Of a stretch of DNA of 64,000 nucleotides, positions 50,984 to 60,951 are shown piece after piece (within the stretch, counting starts at the first letter, position 1; every line of letters starts with the position of its first letter). The translations under genes and the position numbers were made by a program. Origin of the DNA: Fibrobacter sp. UWB11 (GTDB lineage: Bacteria > Fibrobacterota > Fibrobacteria > Fibrobacterales > Fibrobacteraceae); contig NZ_FSRT01000001.1 in the NCBI RefSeq assembly GCF_900143015.1, positions 1,302,001 to 1,366,000 on the forward strand, written 5' to 3'. Under the pieces are notes generated by a model. It saw only the letters and a program-made list of their open reading frames with translations, did not search any database and was not told where the DNA came from.

Positions 50984-53900
50984 CTAATCGCTAGATGTCA
51001 ACGTTTCTTCGAGGCGCTTGAGAGTTGTTTCAGCGGTCGTAAAGTCGTAATCGTCTATTTGGTTATGCAATTTTTGCAGTAGCGTATCTTGTTCCTGCGT
51101 AAACATGATTTCGTCAAGCGATTCAAAAATACACTTGCAAGTAGTCAAAGAACAAGATTCTATCGCAGGCCTGAGTTCTTCAATCGCTTTCGCAAGTTTG
51201 CTTGATGCTTCAGGGTCAACATGTTTAATAACCACAGCCGAATTAGACTGTTCCGAAGCAATATTTTGCATGACAACTTTCAAGTCATCAATCAGTTCTT
51301 CCAAAGCTTTTTCAAACGCATGGAACTCGCTGTAATTCTGTTCCTTCTTGAGTAACGAATTTTCAAGCATCACGCCAAGCGTTTGTACATGATACGAACC
51401 GATAGTTCCGCAAAGTCCCTTAATCGTATGCACTATGCGTGTCGATTCTTCATAGTCGACATTTTCAAAAGTCTTTTTCAGCCTTTGCACTTCACCGCTA
51501 TAATCGCGCACAAAGCCCTGTATAATCTTGAAGTACAAATTCTTGTTGTCATTTGCGTGGTAAAGTCCTGCTGCAGCATCGAAATTGCGTACTTTCTGGA
51601 ACATGGCAACAATATTATCATCGGCATTTGACGGTGTTGTTGCAGGTTCATTTTCGCTTGGTGCTATCGGCATCTTATCGGCAACCGGCAAATACTTTGC
51701 AAGTTCGGCGTAAAGCATTTTCGGGTCAATCGGCTTTGCAATATAGGAGTTCATGCCTGCGCTAATGCAATCGTCCCTGTCTTTTTGGAATGCCTTTGCA
51801 CTCATAGCAATAATCGGCACGGTCTTGAAATATTCATCAGAACGACTGCGGATAGCCCTCGTTGCATCGAGGCCGTTCATTTCTGGCATCTGGATATCCA
51901 TCAACACCAAATCAAAAGCATCAATTTTCAGCAAATCCAGTGCAATTTTACCATTAGCCGCAACCATTGTAGCAAGGCCTACGCTGTTCAAAAGCGACAC
52001 AGCCAATTCTTGGTTCATTTGGTTGTCTTCGACAAGGAGAATCTTTCCTTCCTTGAAGAAAATCTTGTTCTTTTCGGTCTTTACCGCCTTTTGATAGGTA
52101 AGCTTTTGTTCGAACGCTTCTTGCATGGAACTGAGCAAGGAACTAATCTGCAACGGTTTTGCAACGCAGCTGTTATAACCAATTTCTTCGGCAAGGTGGT
52201 AATTTTTCTCGTCAAAGTGAATCGGGTGCATGAGAATTTTCGGAATTTTTCTCATTTTAAGCGGAAGGCCCTGCACAAAATCAATTCCGTTCACAATCGG
52301 CATCTGATAATCGACAATGAAAAGATCGTACGGACTCTCGCCCGCTTCTTCGTGCGCCTGGATCAAGTCAAGAGCTTCGTCGACAGAAGCTGCTTCTTCA
52401 ACAACACAGCGCAACTTGGTCAGGTAATGCCTCAACACATCGCGAAGCCTGCTGCAATCATCAATGAGCAAGACATTCTTATTCCTGAATGTATTGACAG
52501 ATTTCCATTTTGGTACCGTTGCCTGAGGAGCAATTGCAAGCATAATGGTAAAGAAGAATCTGGAACCTCTTCCATATTCACTTTCGACTTGCAATTGGCC
52601 GCCCATCAATTCAACAAGCGATTTCGAAATCACAAGTCCAAGACCCGTTCCACCATACTTACGCGTAATAGAGCCATCAGCCTGCGTAAAAGCATTAAAG
52701 AGATGGTGCAACTGTTCGTTCGTCATGCCAATACCGGTATCAATCACGCTGAACGAAAGTTTTACGTTATTTCCAATAACTTGTTCTTGCTTTATTTTTA
52801 GAGTTATGCTGCCGCTTTCAGTAAACTTGGTAGCATTGTTGATGAGATTCGTAAAAATCTGGGATAGACGCAACGGGTCGCCCATCAAGACTTCAGGAAT
52901 TTCAGGATCCACATCGACAATCAATTCGATGGGACGCCCAGCAATACGCACTTCGGCAAGGGCAGCCACTTCGCCAATAATATCCTGCAACACAAGCTGC
53001 GTAATTTCAAGGTCCTGCTTGTTCGCTTCGATCTTAGAAAAGTCAAGAATATTATTTATGATTCCGAGTAGCGATGTTGCGGCATGGCTAATGCGTTCAA
53101 TAAAGCCTTGCTGGCGTTCATCAAGTTGCGTTTCTTGAATCAAGTGAGCCATACCGATAATGGCATTCATCGGCGTGCGGATTTCGTGGCTCATGTTCGC
53201 AAGGAATTCGCTCTTGGCCTGCGTTGCACGTTCTGCAATTTCACGAGCGGCAACAACTTCCGAAATATCAATCATCGAAAGCATATAGCCCACAATAGAT
53301 TCTTGAACCTTGAGCGTACAAGCTTCACCACGGAACCACGTATCCGTATGCGAATTGAGCGTCTGGAGCATAAACGTATCTTTCCAAACACCCTGTTCAT
53401 CAAAAGCCTTTTGCAAAGATGCGACAACGTTTTCGGGCATCCCGCATTTGGGCATATTCTCAAGCGATTGGCCAATCACATCCTTCCAGTCCATAACAAG
53501 ATAATCGGCAAGTTGCTTGGACATATACATGATTTTGCGATTCTTGTCAAAAATCACAAGAATGGAATTACCCGCCGAAAGCATGATAGTATCGAGAATC
53601 GTATCTTTCTGAATACCGCTAGTTTCATCGTAAATGAGGAACAAATAACGAATCGAACCGTCATCTTCGACAAGGAACTGGAAAATCACCTTCCACCAGG
53701 CATCTTCACCCGTGCAACTTCTGACCGGAACAATAATCTGTCGTTCGCTAGCATGCATTTTGCCGCCCTTCGAAACTTTATAGACAAATTTCTTAAACTG
53801 ATCCGAGCGGAAGAATTTCCACAAGATTTCGCCACGGATATCATTACCGTTATTGAAGAAATCCGAGAAATAGGCACTGGCATGAAGAATATCAAACGTA

Positions 53901-54967
53901 TCGTTCGTCAATATAATTCTAAAGTTATCGCTTCCCAAAAGCGTTTCGAACATGGTACTCGAACTCACACTTTCGTTCAAGTCTTTCTGGATAAACAGCT
54001 TGAAGAGGAACCGGACAATCAACCAAGTGACAAAGATTAGCGCCAATACAACAAGAGCTACAACAAAGATAATCGCATATAAGTTTTCTTGGACCTTTGC
54101 GACAACCTTATTTTTCTGAACCACATGAACTACATAGAAAGGAACACCCTTCAGAGGCATGACCATAAAAATCAACTTACGGTTTTCGACATCGGTCTTT
54201 TCAAAACGAGTCACATTCTCGGTCGACAAGCTTTCAAACTGAATATCATCTTGGACAAGGTGTAAAAGGCCCGCCACCGTATCCGCTACAATTTTATGGA
54301 GACTAGTCTCGTACGGGAAATACGTAAACAAACTATCATTTTCGGAACCCACGAGCATTGTAATGCCGCCTTCCACCTTTGCAAATTCACTCATCAATTG
54401 GCGAACCTTTTGCAAATCAATGTCTTGGGCAACGGCTCCCATAAAATCCCGATTCTTGTCCCAAAGCGGATATGAATACGTGAGCACACGCTTCTTGGCC
54501 ATATTGTTTATTTCAGGGCCTGTTATAGCAAGTCCCTTGTGCCTTGAAGCTTCCAAATACCATGTCTTTATGCGGAATTCTTTTTTGCCTTCGTCAAGCT
54601 TAAAATCCCTAGCCGAAACAAACTTGCCATTACGATTACCATAATACGTATCGACAACATAAGGCGATGACTGCTGGTGCTTTTTTAAAGCTTTCTTGAT
54701 TTCAGATTCTTTTGTATGCTGTAGAATCAAAGGCAACGGCTTAAACTGTTTTTCAAAGCGGCTGAAAAACAATTCAAGGTCCTGTACAGTCTTGTCCTGG
54801 AACTTGGATTCCGACGAACTGTACGAAGAAGAAATAAGAGTTGATTTAAGATAGTTCGAAAATACAAACACCAGCACGATGGTAAATACGAGCATCGGTA
54901 TGGTGTAAACGAGCGAAATACGCCAGCTGAGGTGGCGTTTCTTTTCATTTAACGGACTATGCGTCAA
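50984..54967 (-). CDS. Large hybrid histidine kinase with two receivers and an Hpt domain
   Basis: The 1327-residue product has a membrane helix near 17-40, an extracytoplasmic Cache-like sensor (about 45-290) and a second helix (about 297-322). Two PAS-like regions follow (about 340-450 and 460-575). The kinase core has phospho-His H594 in [30 protein letters not shown] and GGTGLGL. Receiver 1 has D886 (LFIVDYQMP; its usual Thr is replaced in ILMHP). Receiver 2 has D1024 (LVLMDIQMP), and the Hpt domain has H1180 ([11 protein letters not shown]). The phosphorelay thus ends in Hpt, ready to pass phosphate to a separate regulator. The HD-GYP response regulator just upstream overlaps its start by 4 bp and is the likely partner. 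Confidence 0.94.
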   Translation of the reverse strand: MTHSPLNEKKRHLSWRISLVYTIPMLVFTIVLVFVFSNYLKSTLISSSYSSSESKFQDKTVQDLELFFSRFEKQFKPLPLILQHTKESEIKKALKKHQQSSPYVVDTYYGNRNGKFVSARDFKLDEGKKEFRIKTWYLEASRHKGLAITGPEINNMAKKRVLTYSYPLWDKNRDFMGAVAQDIDLQKVRQLMSEFAKVEGGITMLVGSENDSLFTYFPYETSLHKIVADTVAGLLHLVQDDIQFESLSTENVTRFEKTDVENRKLIFMVMPLKGVPFYVVHVVQKNKVVAKVQENLYAIIFVVALVVLALIFVTWLIVRFLFKLFIQKDLNESVSSSTMFETLLGSDNFRIILTNDTFDILHASAYFSDFFNNGNDIRGEILWKFFRSDQFKKFVYKVSKGGKMHASERQIIVPVRSCTGEDAWWKVIFQFLVEDDGSIRYLFLIYDETSGIQKDTILDTIMLSAGNSILVIFDKNRKIMYMSKQLADYLVMDWKDVIGQSLENMPKCGMPENVVASLQKAFDEQGVWKDTFMLQTLNSHTDTWFRGEACTLKVQESIVGYMLSMIDISEVVAAREIAERATQAKSEFLANMSHEIRTPMNAIIGMAHLIQETQLDERQQGFIERISHAATSLLGIINNILDFSKIEANKQDLEITQLVLQDIIGEVAALAEVRIAGRPIELIVDVDPEIPEVLMGDPLRLSQIFTNLINNATKFTESGSITLKIKQEQVIGNNVKLSFSVIDTGIGMTNEQLHHLFNAFTQADGSITRKYGGTGLGLVISKSLVELMGGQLQVESEYGRGSRFFFTIMLAIAPQATVPKWKSVNTFRNKNVLLIDDCSRLRDVLRHYLTKLRCVVEEAASVDEALDLIQAHEEAGESPYDLFIVDYQMPIVNGIDFVQGLPLKMRKIPKILMHPIHFDEKNYHLAEEIGYNSCVAKPLQISSLLSSMQEAFEQKLTYQKAVKTEKNKIFFKEGKILLVEDNQMNQELAVSLLNSVGLATMVAANGKIALDLLKIDAFDLVLMDIQMPEMNGLDATRAIRSRSDEYFKTVPIIAMSAKAFQKDRDDCISAGMNSYIAKPIDPKMLYAELAKYLPVADKMPIAPSENEPATTPSNADDNIVAMFQKVRNFDAAAGLYHANDNKNLYFKIIQGFVRDYSGEVQRLKKTFENVDYEESTRIVHTIKGLCGTIGSYHVQTLGVMLENSLLKKEQNYSEFHAFEKALEELIDDLKVVMQNIASEQSNSAVVIKHVDPEASSKLAKAIEELRPAIESCSLTTCKCIFESLDEIMFTQEQDTLLQKLHNQIDDYDFTTAETTLKRLEETLTSSD

Positions 54968-56049
54968 TCCCTACATTCCTCGGAAGAAGATGTGTCTTTG
55001 AATTCCTCGTATATTTCAGGCAACTGGTCTGCAATCGCTAAAAAGGCATCGACAACATCCGGATCGAACTGGGTTCCACGGCCCTTGATAATTTCGCTTA
55101 CAGCAACATTGTGCGGATACGGATCTTTATACGGACGTTTCGACACAAGCGCATCATAAACATCAGCAACAGCCATGATTCGTGCGCCAATAGGAATATC
55201 GTCTTTTTTCTTGTGGTTCGGGTAGCCTTCGCCATTCCAGTATTCATGGTGGCCAAGCGCCATTTCGGCTGCAATCCGCACCATCGGGTTATCATGAAGT
55301 TCCTTGGTCGCTTCTTGCAAAACGTCATAACCCATTTGCGGATGTTGCATCATGACTTCGCGTTCGTCCTGCGTCAAGGATCCCGGTTTGCGCAAAATAC
55401 GGTCATGAATGCCGACCTTGCCAATATCATGAAGCGGTGCGGCCGTTGCAAGGTTATCGATAAATTCCGATGTAATGGTATTGGTGTACTTAGGATTCTT
55501 GCTGAGTTCTTCTGCAACACGCTGTACAATGATTTGGGTGCGCTTGATATGTTCACCGGTTTCTGGATCGCGATATTCCGCCAGAGAACCAAGGCTTGTA
55601 AGCATAACTTTCAGAGTTTTGCGCAGGTCAGCAGTTTTTTCATCTACAAGTTCGTGCAAATGGTCGCGCTGTTGTTTCAACTGGAGCTGGTTCTTGATTC
55701 GAAGCGTCACAAGAGCTGGGTTAAACGGCTTAGTAATGTAATCAACGGCCCCGAGATCTAACCCAATCTGTTCACTCTTGCTATCGGCCTTTGCCGTCAA
55801 GAAAATAACCGGAATACCCTGCAAGATATTCTTTTCGCGCATAATCCTCAATGTTTCGTAGCCATCCATTTCGGGCATCATCACATCGAGCAAAATTAAA
55901 TCAGGCTTAACCTTCTCCGTAAGTTCAATAGCTTTCTTTCCATTAAGCGCCACACAGACGTCATAATCATTAGATAAAATACCCTCTAACACATCAATAT
56001 TCGTCTTGGTGTCATCAACAACTAAAATTTTCAAGCGGGAACGTTCCAT
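54964..56049 (-). CDS. Response regulator with HD-GYP domain
   Basis: With the ATG at 56049 the product is 361 residues: a receiver (LKILVVDDTKTN, phospho-Asp D55 in LILLDVMMPEMDG, and Lys in YITKPF), a helical linker and an HD-GYP domain. The latter has AAPLHDIGKVGIHDRIL and GHHEYWNGEGYPN, the residues expected for c-di-GMP phosphodiesterases. It would lower c-di-GMP when phosphorylated. It overlaps the following kinase gene by 4 bp (ATGA type), so the two are made together. A GTA-like start 27 bp further upstream (56076) is also open. Confidence 0.92.
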   Translation of the reverse strand: MERSRLKILVVDDTKTNIDVLEGILSNDYDVCVALNGKKAIELTEKVKPDLILLDVMMPEMDGYETLRIMREKNILQGIPVIFLTAKADSKSEQIGLDLGAVDYITKPFNPALVTLRIKNQLQLKQQRDHLHELVDEKTADLRKTLKVMLTSLGSLAEYRDPETGEHIKRTQIIVQRVAEELSKNPKYTNTITSEFIDNLATAAPLHDIGKVGIHDRILRKPGSLTQDEREVMMQHPQMGYDVLQEATKELHDNPMVRIAAEMALGHHEYWNGEGYPNHKKKDDIPIGARIMAVADVYDALVSKRPYKDPYPHNVAVSEIIKGRGTQFDPDVVDAFLAIADQLPEIYEEFKDTSSSEECRD

Positions 56050-56219
56050 ATTCAAAATATAAGTACAAAAAACCAAATATTACAACTCATTTTATTGCAT
56101 TATAGAACATAAAATAGACTTATTTTGGCCTATGGATTATTTCACAAAGGTTTCACATCATGATTTAGTGATTTTCGTCATAGCAGAAAGTATATTAGGA
56201 GTATAAATTTGGAGTTTTT

Positions 56220-58034
56220 ATGAAAAATCGTTTGGGATGGACCAAAGTACTCTTTACTAGCGCATTTCTGGCTAGCACTGTTCAAGCCGATGAAATTGTC
56301 GATATCACTCCGTTCTATCGAGCTGTCGATAGCGTGGCCTTTGGCAACATAATCAACGACCTTTATAATGACCTTACCCTCCCCGACACGATAAAGTTGG
56401 GCGGGGAATCCTTTGCAATCACCTGGGAAAGCAGCGATACGCTGTTCCTCACCCATGATGGGCACATCAACGGTCGTTTTGTCGGCGAAAACAAAGAAGT
56501 CACGCTCACGGCGACCGTGCAAGACTACTTGAGCGATAAAAAACAAGTTGTAAAGAACAAGGTTTCTATCCACGGATTCGAGCCTTATTCCAACTACCTT
56601 TTCGCGTACTTCCCCGCCAATAACGACGAAAACATCTATTACGCCCTCAGTAACGACGGATACAACTTCACCCCGATGAATAACGGCAAACGCGTCGTTG
56701 CCGCCGACTCCGTGAGTATCAAGAAAGGGCTCCGCGACCCCCACGTGCTCCGCGCACCAGACGGCTGGTTCTACATGGTCAATACCGACATGAAGAGTGC
56801 CGAAGGCTGGGCCAGCAACCGCGGCATGGTGCTCATGAAATCGCGAGACCTTATCCACTGGAAACACGCCACAGTACATTTCCCGGACAAGTACAAAGGC
56901 AAGAACTTCGCGAACGTGACCCGAGTTTGGGCTCCAGAAACAATCTGGGACGAGAATTACGAAAACAAGGACGGGAGCAAAGGCCGCCCGCTCGTATATT
57001 ATTCGCTTTTGACTAACGACGGGACCATCTCTTACGACCAAGTGTTCTTCAACTACGCGAACGAAGACTTTACCGACCTCGAAGGCGACCCGAAGCACTT
57101 CTTTGACCGCGGCAAATCCACCATCGACATGGACATCGTCTACAACCCAGTGGACAAACTCTACCACGGGTTCTACAAGAACGAAGGCGACGGTGGCATC
57201 TGCAAGGTGCAAGCAAGGACTCTCACCTCCGAAAATGGGACTAAGGGGCCAACGTGGTACAACAGAACCGGCGCTTTGCAGCAAACAACCGAAGCGGTCG
57301 AAGGGGCAGGAGTGTTCAAGCTCATCAACCAAAATTCCTGGGTCTTGATGTACGACTGCTACGTGAATGGGCATTACCAGTTCACGTCTAGCTCGGACCT
57401 CAATACATTCAAATTCGTGCAGAATACCAAGACAAGCGGCGCATTCACGCCACGTCACGGCACAATTCTTCCTATTACCGCCGAAGAAACCGCGGCCCTC
57501 ATGAAAGCATTCCCGACGCCGGATTTCGAACCCAAAGTTATCGACATTCCCGATTCTATCGGTGTTTGCGATGGCAAAAAAGTGGTAGGCCCGTGTAGCC
57601 CAACAAAGATTGTCCCCTACGTAAAAGTCGGAGATGCAAACTGGGCTATAACGACCGATTTGAAAGTTTCAAAAGGAGCTACGCTTACGCTTGGCCCGCA
57701 CCCGTGGGATGGCATTATTTGGAATTGGGAAGGTCCGGACGGATTCAAGTCAACCGACCGCGAAAATACACTCAAGAATCTGGATGGCACCAAGAGCGGC
57801 TACTACACAGTCACCTACACGAACGAAACAGGCTGTAAGAGCAGCGTCAAGATCAAGATTGTCGTTGATGATCCTGACCACCCATACGTTGAGCCTCCTC
57901 CTGTAAGCATCAGCAATCGCGGCATGCGCGAAAACCGCAAAGACACGCACCTGAACCGCACACGCATGTATTTCGATTTGCTCGGCAACAGGCTTAAAGG
58001 CAAGCCGCGCAACGGAATGTATGTTGTGAAATAG
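56220..58034 (+). CDS. Secreted GH43 family enzyme with Ig-like module
   Basis: The 604-residue product has a signal peptide ending TVQA. An atrophied bacterial Ig-like domain follows (about 30-115; FAITWESSDTLFLTHDGHIN). The five-bladed GH43 catalytic domain runs from about 120 to 455 (LRDPHVLRAPDGWFYMVNTD with a catalytic Asp, VWAPETIWDENY with a likely Glu). A second Ig-like module (about 480-570; KIVPYVKV... GPHPWDGIIWNWEGP... DDPDHPYVEP) is nearly the same as that in the GH30 gene. The end (MYFDLLGNRLKGKPRNGMYVVK) is a short sorting tail. Arabinofuranosidase/arabinanase activity is the likely role. The stop codon lies in a type B repeat edge. Confidence 0.88.
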   Translation: MKNRLGWTKVLFTSAFLASTVQADEIVDITPFYRAVDSVAFGNIINDLYNDLTLPDTIKLGGESFAITWESSDTLFLTHDGHINGRFVGENKEVTLTATVQDYLSDKKQVVKNKVSIHGFEPYSNYLFAYFPANNDENIYYALSNDGYNFTPMNNGKRVVAADSVSIKKGLRDPHVLRAPDGWFYMVNTDMKSAEGWASNRGMVLMKSRDLIHWKHATVHFPDKYKGKNFANVTRVWAPETIWDENYENKDGSKGRPLVYYSLLTNDGTISYDQVFFNYANEDFTDLEGDPKHFFDRGKSTIDMDIVYNPVDKLYHGFYKNEGDGGICKVQARTLTSENGTKGPTWYNRTGALQQTTEAVEGAGVFKLINQNSWVLMYDCYVNGHYQFTSSSDLNTFKFVQNTKTSGAFTPRHGTILPITAEETAALMKAFPTPDFEPKVIDIPDSIGVCDGKKVVGPCSPTKIVPYVKVGDANWAITTDLKVSKGATLTLGPHPWDGIIWNWEGPDGFKSTDRENTLKNLDGTKSGYYTVTYTNETGCKSSVKIKIVVDDPDHPYVEPPPVSISNRGMRENRKDTHLNRTRMYFDLLGNRLKGKPRNGMYVVK

Positions 58035-58053
58035 TTATTGGTCGTTCGTCATA
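58029..58053. repeat. Partial interspersed repeat, type B
   Basis: AATAGTTATTGGTCGTTCGT overlaps the GH43 stop codon (TAG). Confidence 0.4.
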
Positions 58054-58062
58054 CTCGACCTT

Positions 58063-58108
58063 GTCATCCTGAGCGAAGCCCAGTAAGGGCGAAGTCGAAG
58101 GATCCAGG
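58063..58108. repeat. Interspersed repeat, type A
   Basis: GTCATCCTGAGCGAAGCCCA...GAAGTCGAAGGATCCAGG, a longer form of the copy at 6746. Confidence 0.6.
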
Positions 58109-58112
58109 AAAA

Positions 58113-58709
58113 TTAGATACCTGCAACAGCTCTGTTTAATTTGATAAATGCATTGACAGAGTCCGCGTAATTCCAGATCCCACCAAGGGATGCTACGCCT
58201 GCAGGCGACATCTTCTTGAAATCATCGATTGTATCCGTATCGACACCGCCCCACAAAATGAGGGGCGTTTTTGCATTTACATTCAAAGAAGTTCCTAAAG
58301 ATTCCATAACTTCCAACGCCGACTGCGGTTGCATAACTGGTCCAAGGAGCGCTCCGGCAACCCATTCCGGGAGATTTTCGACCTGCTCCACGCTTCGGCA
58401 AAACGCAACGCAATTTACGCGTTTCCAGCTTTCAGGAACCTCGCCCATCAAACTTTGTGCTTCACACACGCAGCCGCGCACATCAAGCTGTTCGGCCAAA
58501 TCGGGCGTTCCACGCACCCAAATACGGTCACGCAAATCCATGGGCAGGCTCAAGAGCCAACGTTCGTAATCGTCCGGAGTCGCATGAAGATTCGCGCCAC
58601 GACCTCGTTTATCAAGAATCAAGCGCGTAAGCCCTCGACGGAACATTTCTTCGATATCATCGTATTCTGCCGCAAAATTATCAGGACAAGTGATAAGCCA
58701 AAGTCGCAT
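58113..58709 (-). CDS. TenI-like thiamine-phosphate-synthase paralogue
   Basis: The 198-residue product looks like a TMP-synthase/TenI barrel: MRLWLITCPDNFAAE at the start, a PLILWGGVDTDTIDDFKKMS segment (glycine-rich phosphate site region) and MSPAGVASLGGIW near the end. It lacks the usual QLRxK and GxHxGQxD motifs that thiE at 18843 has. It is therefore more likely a TenI-like (thiazole tautomerase) or repurposed paralogue than a working ThiE. Confidence 0.6.
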   Translation of the reverse strand: MRLWLITCPDNFAAEYDDIEEMFRRGLTRLILDKRGRGANLHATPDDYERWLLSLPMDLRDRIWVRGTPDLAEQLDVRGCVCEAQSLMGEVPESWKRVNCVAFCRSVEQVENLPEWVAGALLGPVMQPQSALEVMESLGTSLNVNAKTPLILWGGVDTDTIDDFKKMSPAGVASLGGIWNYADSVNAFIKLNRAVAGI

Positions 58710-58864
58710 AAATATCAGGGTTTTAGTGAATCAAGCTAAAGTTACTCAAATTCAGAATATTTTGCAATAAACACGTTTTATGTTTCAATTAATTTGAGAA
58801 GATTCTGTTGTCACCGCAATTGGGTTTTAATATATTTTGGCCACAAAACAAAAAGGAAAACGAA

Positions 58865-60250
58865 ATGAGAAACTCGCTCAAGATCGAAGGTCAGGTCAAG
58901 ACTTATCTTAAAGAAGATGAACTCCCGAAGGCATGGTACAACGTCCGTGCTGACATGAAAAAGAAGCCCGCTCCGCTCCTGAATCCGGGAACCGGCAAGC
59001 CGGTAACGTTCGAAGACCTGCAGCCCGTCTTCTGCGACGAACTCATCAAGCAGGAACTCGATAACGACACTCCGTACATCGAAATTCCGGAAGATATTCG
59101 CACGTTCTACAAGATGTACCGTCCGTCTCCGCTCGTTCGCGCCTACTTCCTCGAACAGGCTCTCGGCACTCCGGCTCACATCTACTACAAGTTCGAAGGC
59201 AACAACACCTCGGGTTCTCACAAGCTCAACTCCGCTATCGCTCAGGCCTACTACGCCAAGAAGCAAGGTCTCAAGGGCGTGACGACTGAAACGGGTGCTG
59301 GCCAGTGGGGCACCGCCCTTTCGATGTCCAGCGCATTCTTCGGACTGGACTGCCAAGTTTACATGGTGAAGGTTTCTTACGAACAGAAGCCGTTCCGCCG
59401 CGAAGTTATGCGCACCTACGGTGCCAAGGTGACTCCGTCCCCGTCCATGACGACCGACATCGGTAAGAAGATTAACGCCGAATTCCCGGGCACCACGGGT
59501 AGCCTTGGTTGCGCCATTTCTGAAGCTGTGGAAGCAGCCGTGAAGCAGCCGGGTTACCGCTACGTTCTCGGTTCCGTGCTGAACCAAGTGCTCCTCCACC
59601 AGTCCGTGATTGGTCTTGAAACGAAGGCCGCTCTCGACAAGCTCGGCGTGAAGGCCGACCTCATCATCGGTTGCGCTGGCGGTGGTTCTAACCTCGGCGG
59701 TCTCGTGAGCCCGTTCATCGGTGAAAAGCTCCGTGGCGAAGCCGACTACGATATTCTCGCTGTGGAACCGGCAAGCTGCCCGAGCTTCACTCGCGGTAAG
59801 TACGCTTATGACTTCTGCGACACCGGTAAGGTTTGCCCGCTCGCCAAGATGTACACACTCGGTTCTAGCTTCATCCCGTCTGCAAACCACGCTGGTGGCC
59901 TCCGCTACCACGGTATGAGCAGCATTCTCTCTGAACTTTACGATCAGGGCCTCATGCGTGCAACGTCTGTCGAACAAACTAAGGTTTTCGAAGCCGCAAA
60001 GCTCTTCGCCCAGACCGAAGGTATCCTCCCGGCTCCGGAATCCAGCCACGCCATCCGCGCAACGATCGACGAAGCTCTCAAGTGCAAGGAATCTGGAGAG
60101 GCCAAGAACATCGTGTTCGGCCTCACCGGTACGGGTTACTTCGACATGGTCGCCTACCAGAAGTTCAATGACGGCGAAATGAGCGACTACATCCCGACGG
60201 ATGAAGACATCGCCAAGAGCCTCGCACAGCTTCCGAAGGTCGAAGGCTAA
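58865..60250 (+). CDS. trpB: Tryptophan synthase beta chain, TrpB2 type
   Basis: With the ATG at 58865 (AAAAAGGAAAACG upstream) the product is 461 residues. It has the long N-terminus and RPSPLVRAYFLEQALGTPAH typical of TrpB2. The PLP-lysine is in EGNNTSGSHKLNSAIAQA, with TETGAGQWG and a CAGGGSNLGG phosphate loop. It joins serine and indole to tryptophan. No trpA or other trp gene is nearby; TrpB2 often stands alone and may salvage free indole. Codon use is biased, as in fba. Confidence 0.95.
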   Translation: MRNSLKIEGQVKTYLKEDELPKAWYNVRADMKKKPAPLLNPGTGKPVTFEDLQPVFCDELIKQELDNDTPYIEIPEDIRTFYKMYRPSPLVRAYFLEQALGTPAHIYYKFEGNNTSGSHKLNSAIAQAYYAKKQGLKGVTTETGAGQWGTALSMSSAFFGLDCQVYMVKVSYEQKPFRREVMRTYGAKVTPSPSMTTDIGKKINAEFPGTTGSLGCAISEAVEAAVKQPGYRYVLGSVLNQVLLHQSVIGLETKAALDKLGVKADLIIGCAGGGSNLGGLVSPFIGEKLRGEADYDILAVEPASCPSFTRGKYAYDFCDTGKVCPLAKMYTLGSSFIPSANHAGGLRYHGMSSILSELYDQGLMRATSVEQTKVFEAAKLFAQTEGILPAPESSHAIRATIDEALKCKESGEAKNIVFGLTGTGYFDMVAYQKFNDGEMSDYIPTDEDIAKSLAQLPKVEG

Positions 60251-60350
60251 AAAATCCTAATGGACCCTATCAGCCGAAGGCCTCCAGGGTGACACTTCAG
60301 ACTTGCATGTCATTCTGGAGCCTCGAAGAGGCGATAGAATCCAAAAAGCA

Positions 60351-60378
60351 AAAAGCCCCGGATTAATCCGGGGCTTTT
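60351..60378. terminator. Bidirectional terminator after trpB
   Basis: AAAAGCCCCGGA-TTAA-TCCGGGGCTTTT is a perfect 12-bp stem with A- and T-rich edges between convergent genes. A type A-like edge (GTCATTCTGGAGCCTCG) lies at about 60309. Confidence 0.85.
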
Positions 60379-60399
60379 GCATTACCGAAACTTTTCGTT

Positions 60400-60951
60400 T
60401 TACTTAGCCCAAAGAACTTGAGGCCAATCCTGACCTTCTTCGCTGAGCATAAACAACGGCTTCATTTTAGAATCAAGCACAATGGTACGCGGCAAGCTGA
60501 TTTCTTCATTCTCTTTGACCAAACCAAAGCCTTCCGTAAGACGTTTAAATGGGTCGATTACAACTGTGAATACAGATGCGTTCAACTTTTGTATCCACTT
60601 TTTAATGGCCCCTTCATCACGTTCGCCAATATTGACAAGCACTACGGAAACGTTATTCTTTTTGAGCTCATCATAATTTTCGACCAAACGCTTTACACCA
60701 ACTCTACAAGGAATGCACCACGTTGCAAAATAAACAAGAGCAGTGCGTTCACTCTTTTGGGTAAGCTTTTGCAAATGCACGCGTGTAAAAGGCACCATGC
60801 TTTCCGAGAACTCGCGAACAGCAAACCATGGCAACGAATCCGCAATCGTTTTTGGCAATTCAATTTTACGCGACTTTTCAGAATCCGAAGCCGGTGCAGC
60901 AAACGAGAGCGATGCAGTCAAAAAAGCAACAAGAAACAAAATACGAATCAT
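60400..60951 (-). CDS. TlpA/ResA-like periplasmic thioredoxin
   Basis: With the ATG at 60951 (GGAG upstream) the product is 183 residues with a signal peptide (MIRILFLVAFLTASLSFAAP). The thioredoxin-fold motif is YFATWCIPCRVGVKRLVENY (CxxC), and PRTIVLD carries the cis-Pro. It probably keeps envelope cysteines in the needed redox state. Its start overlaps the stop of the LPP20-like gene (ATGA), so the two are coupled. Confidence 0.88.
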   Translation of the reverse strand: MIRILFLVAFLTASLSFAAPASDSEKSRKIELPKTIADSLPWFAVREFSESMVPFTRVHLQKLTQKSERTALVYFATWCIPCRVGVKRLVENYDELKKNNVSVVLVNIGERDEGAIKKWIQKLNASVFTVVIDPFKRLTEGFGLVKENEEISLPRTIVLDSKMKPLFMLSEEGQDWPQVLWAK

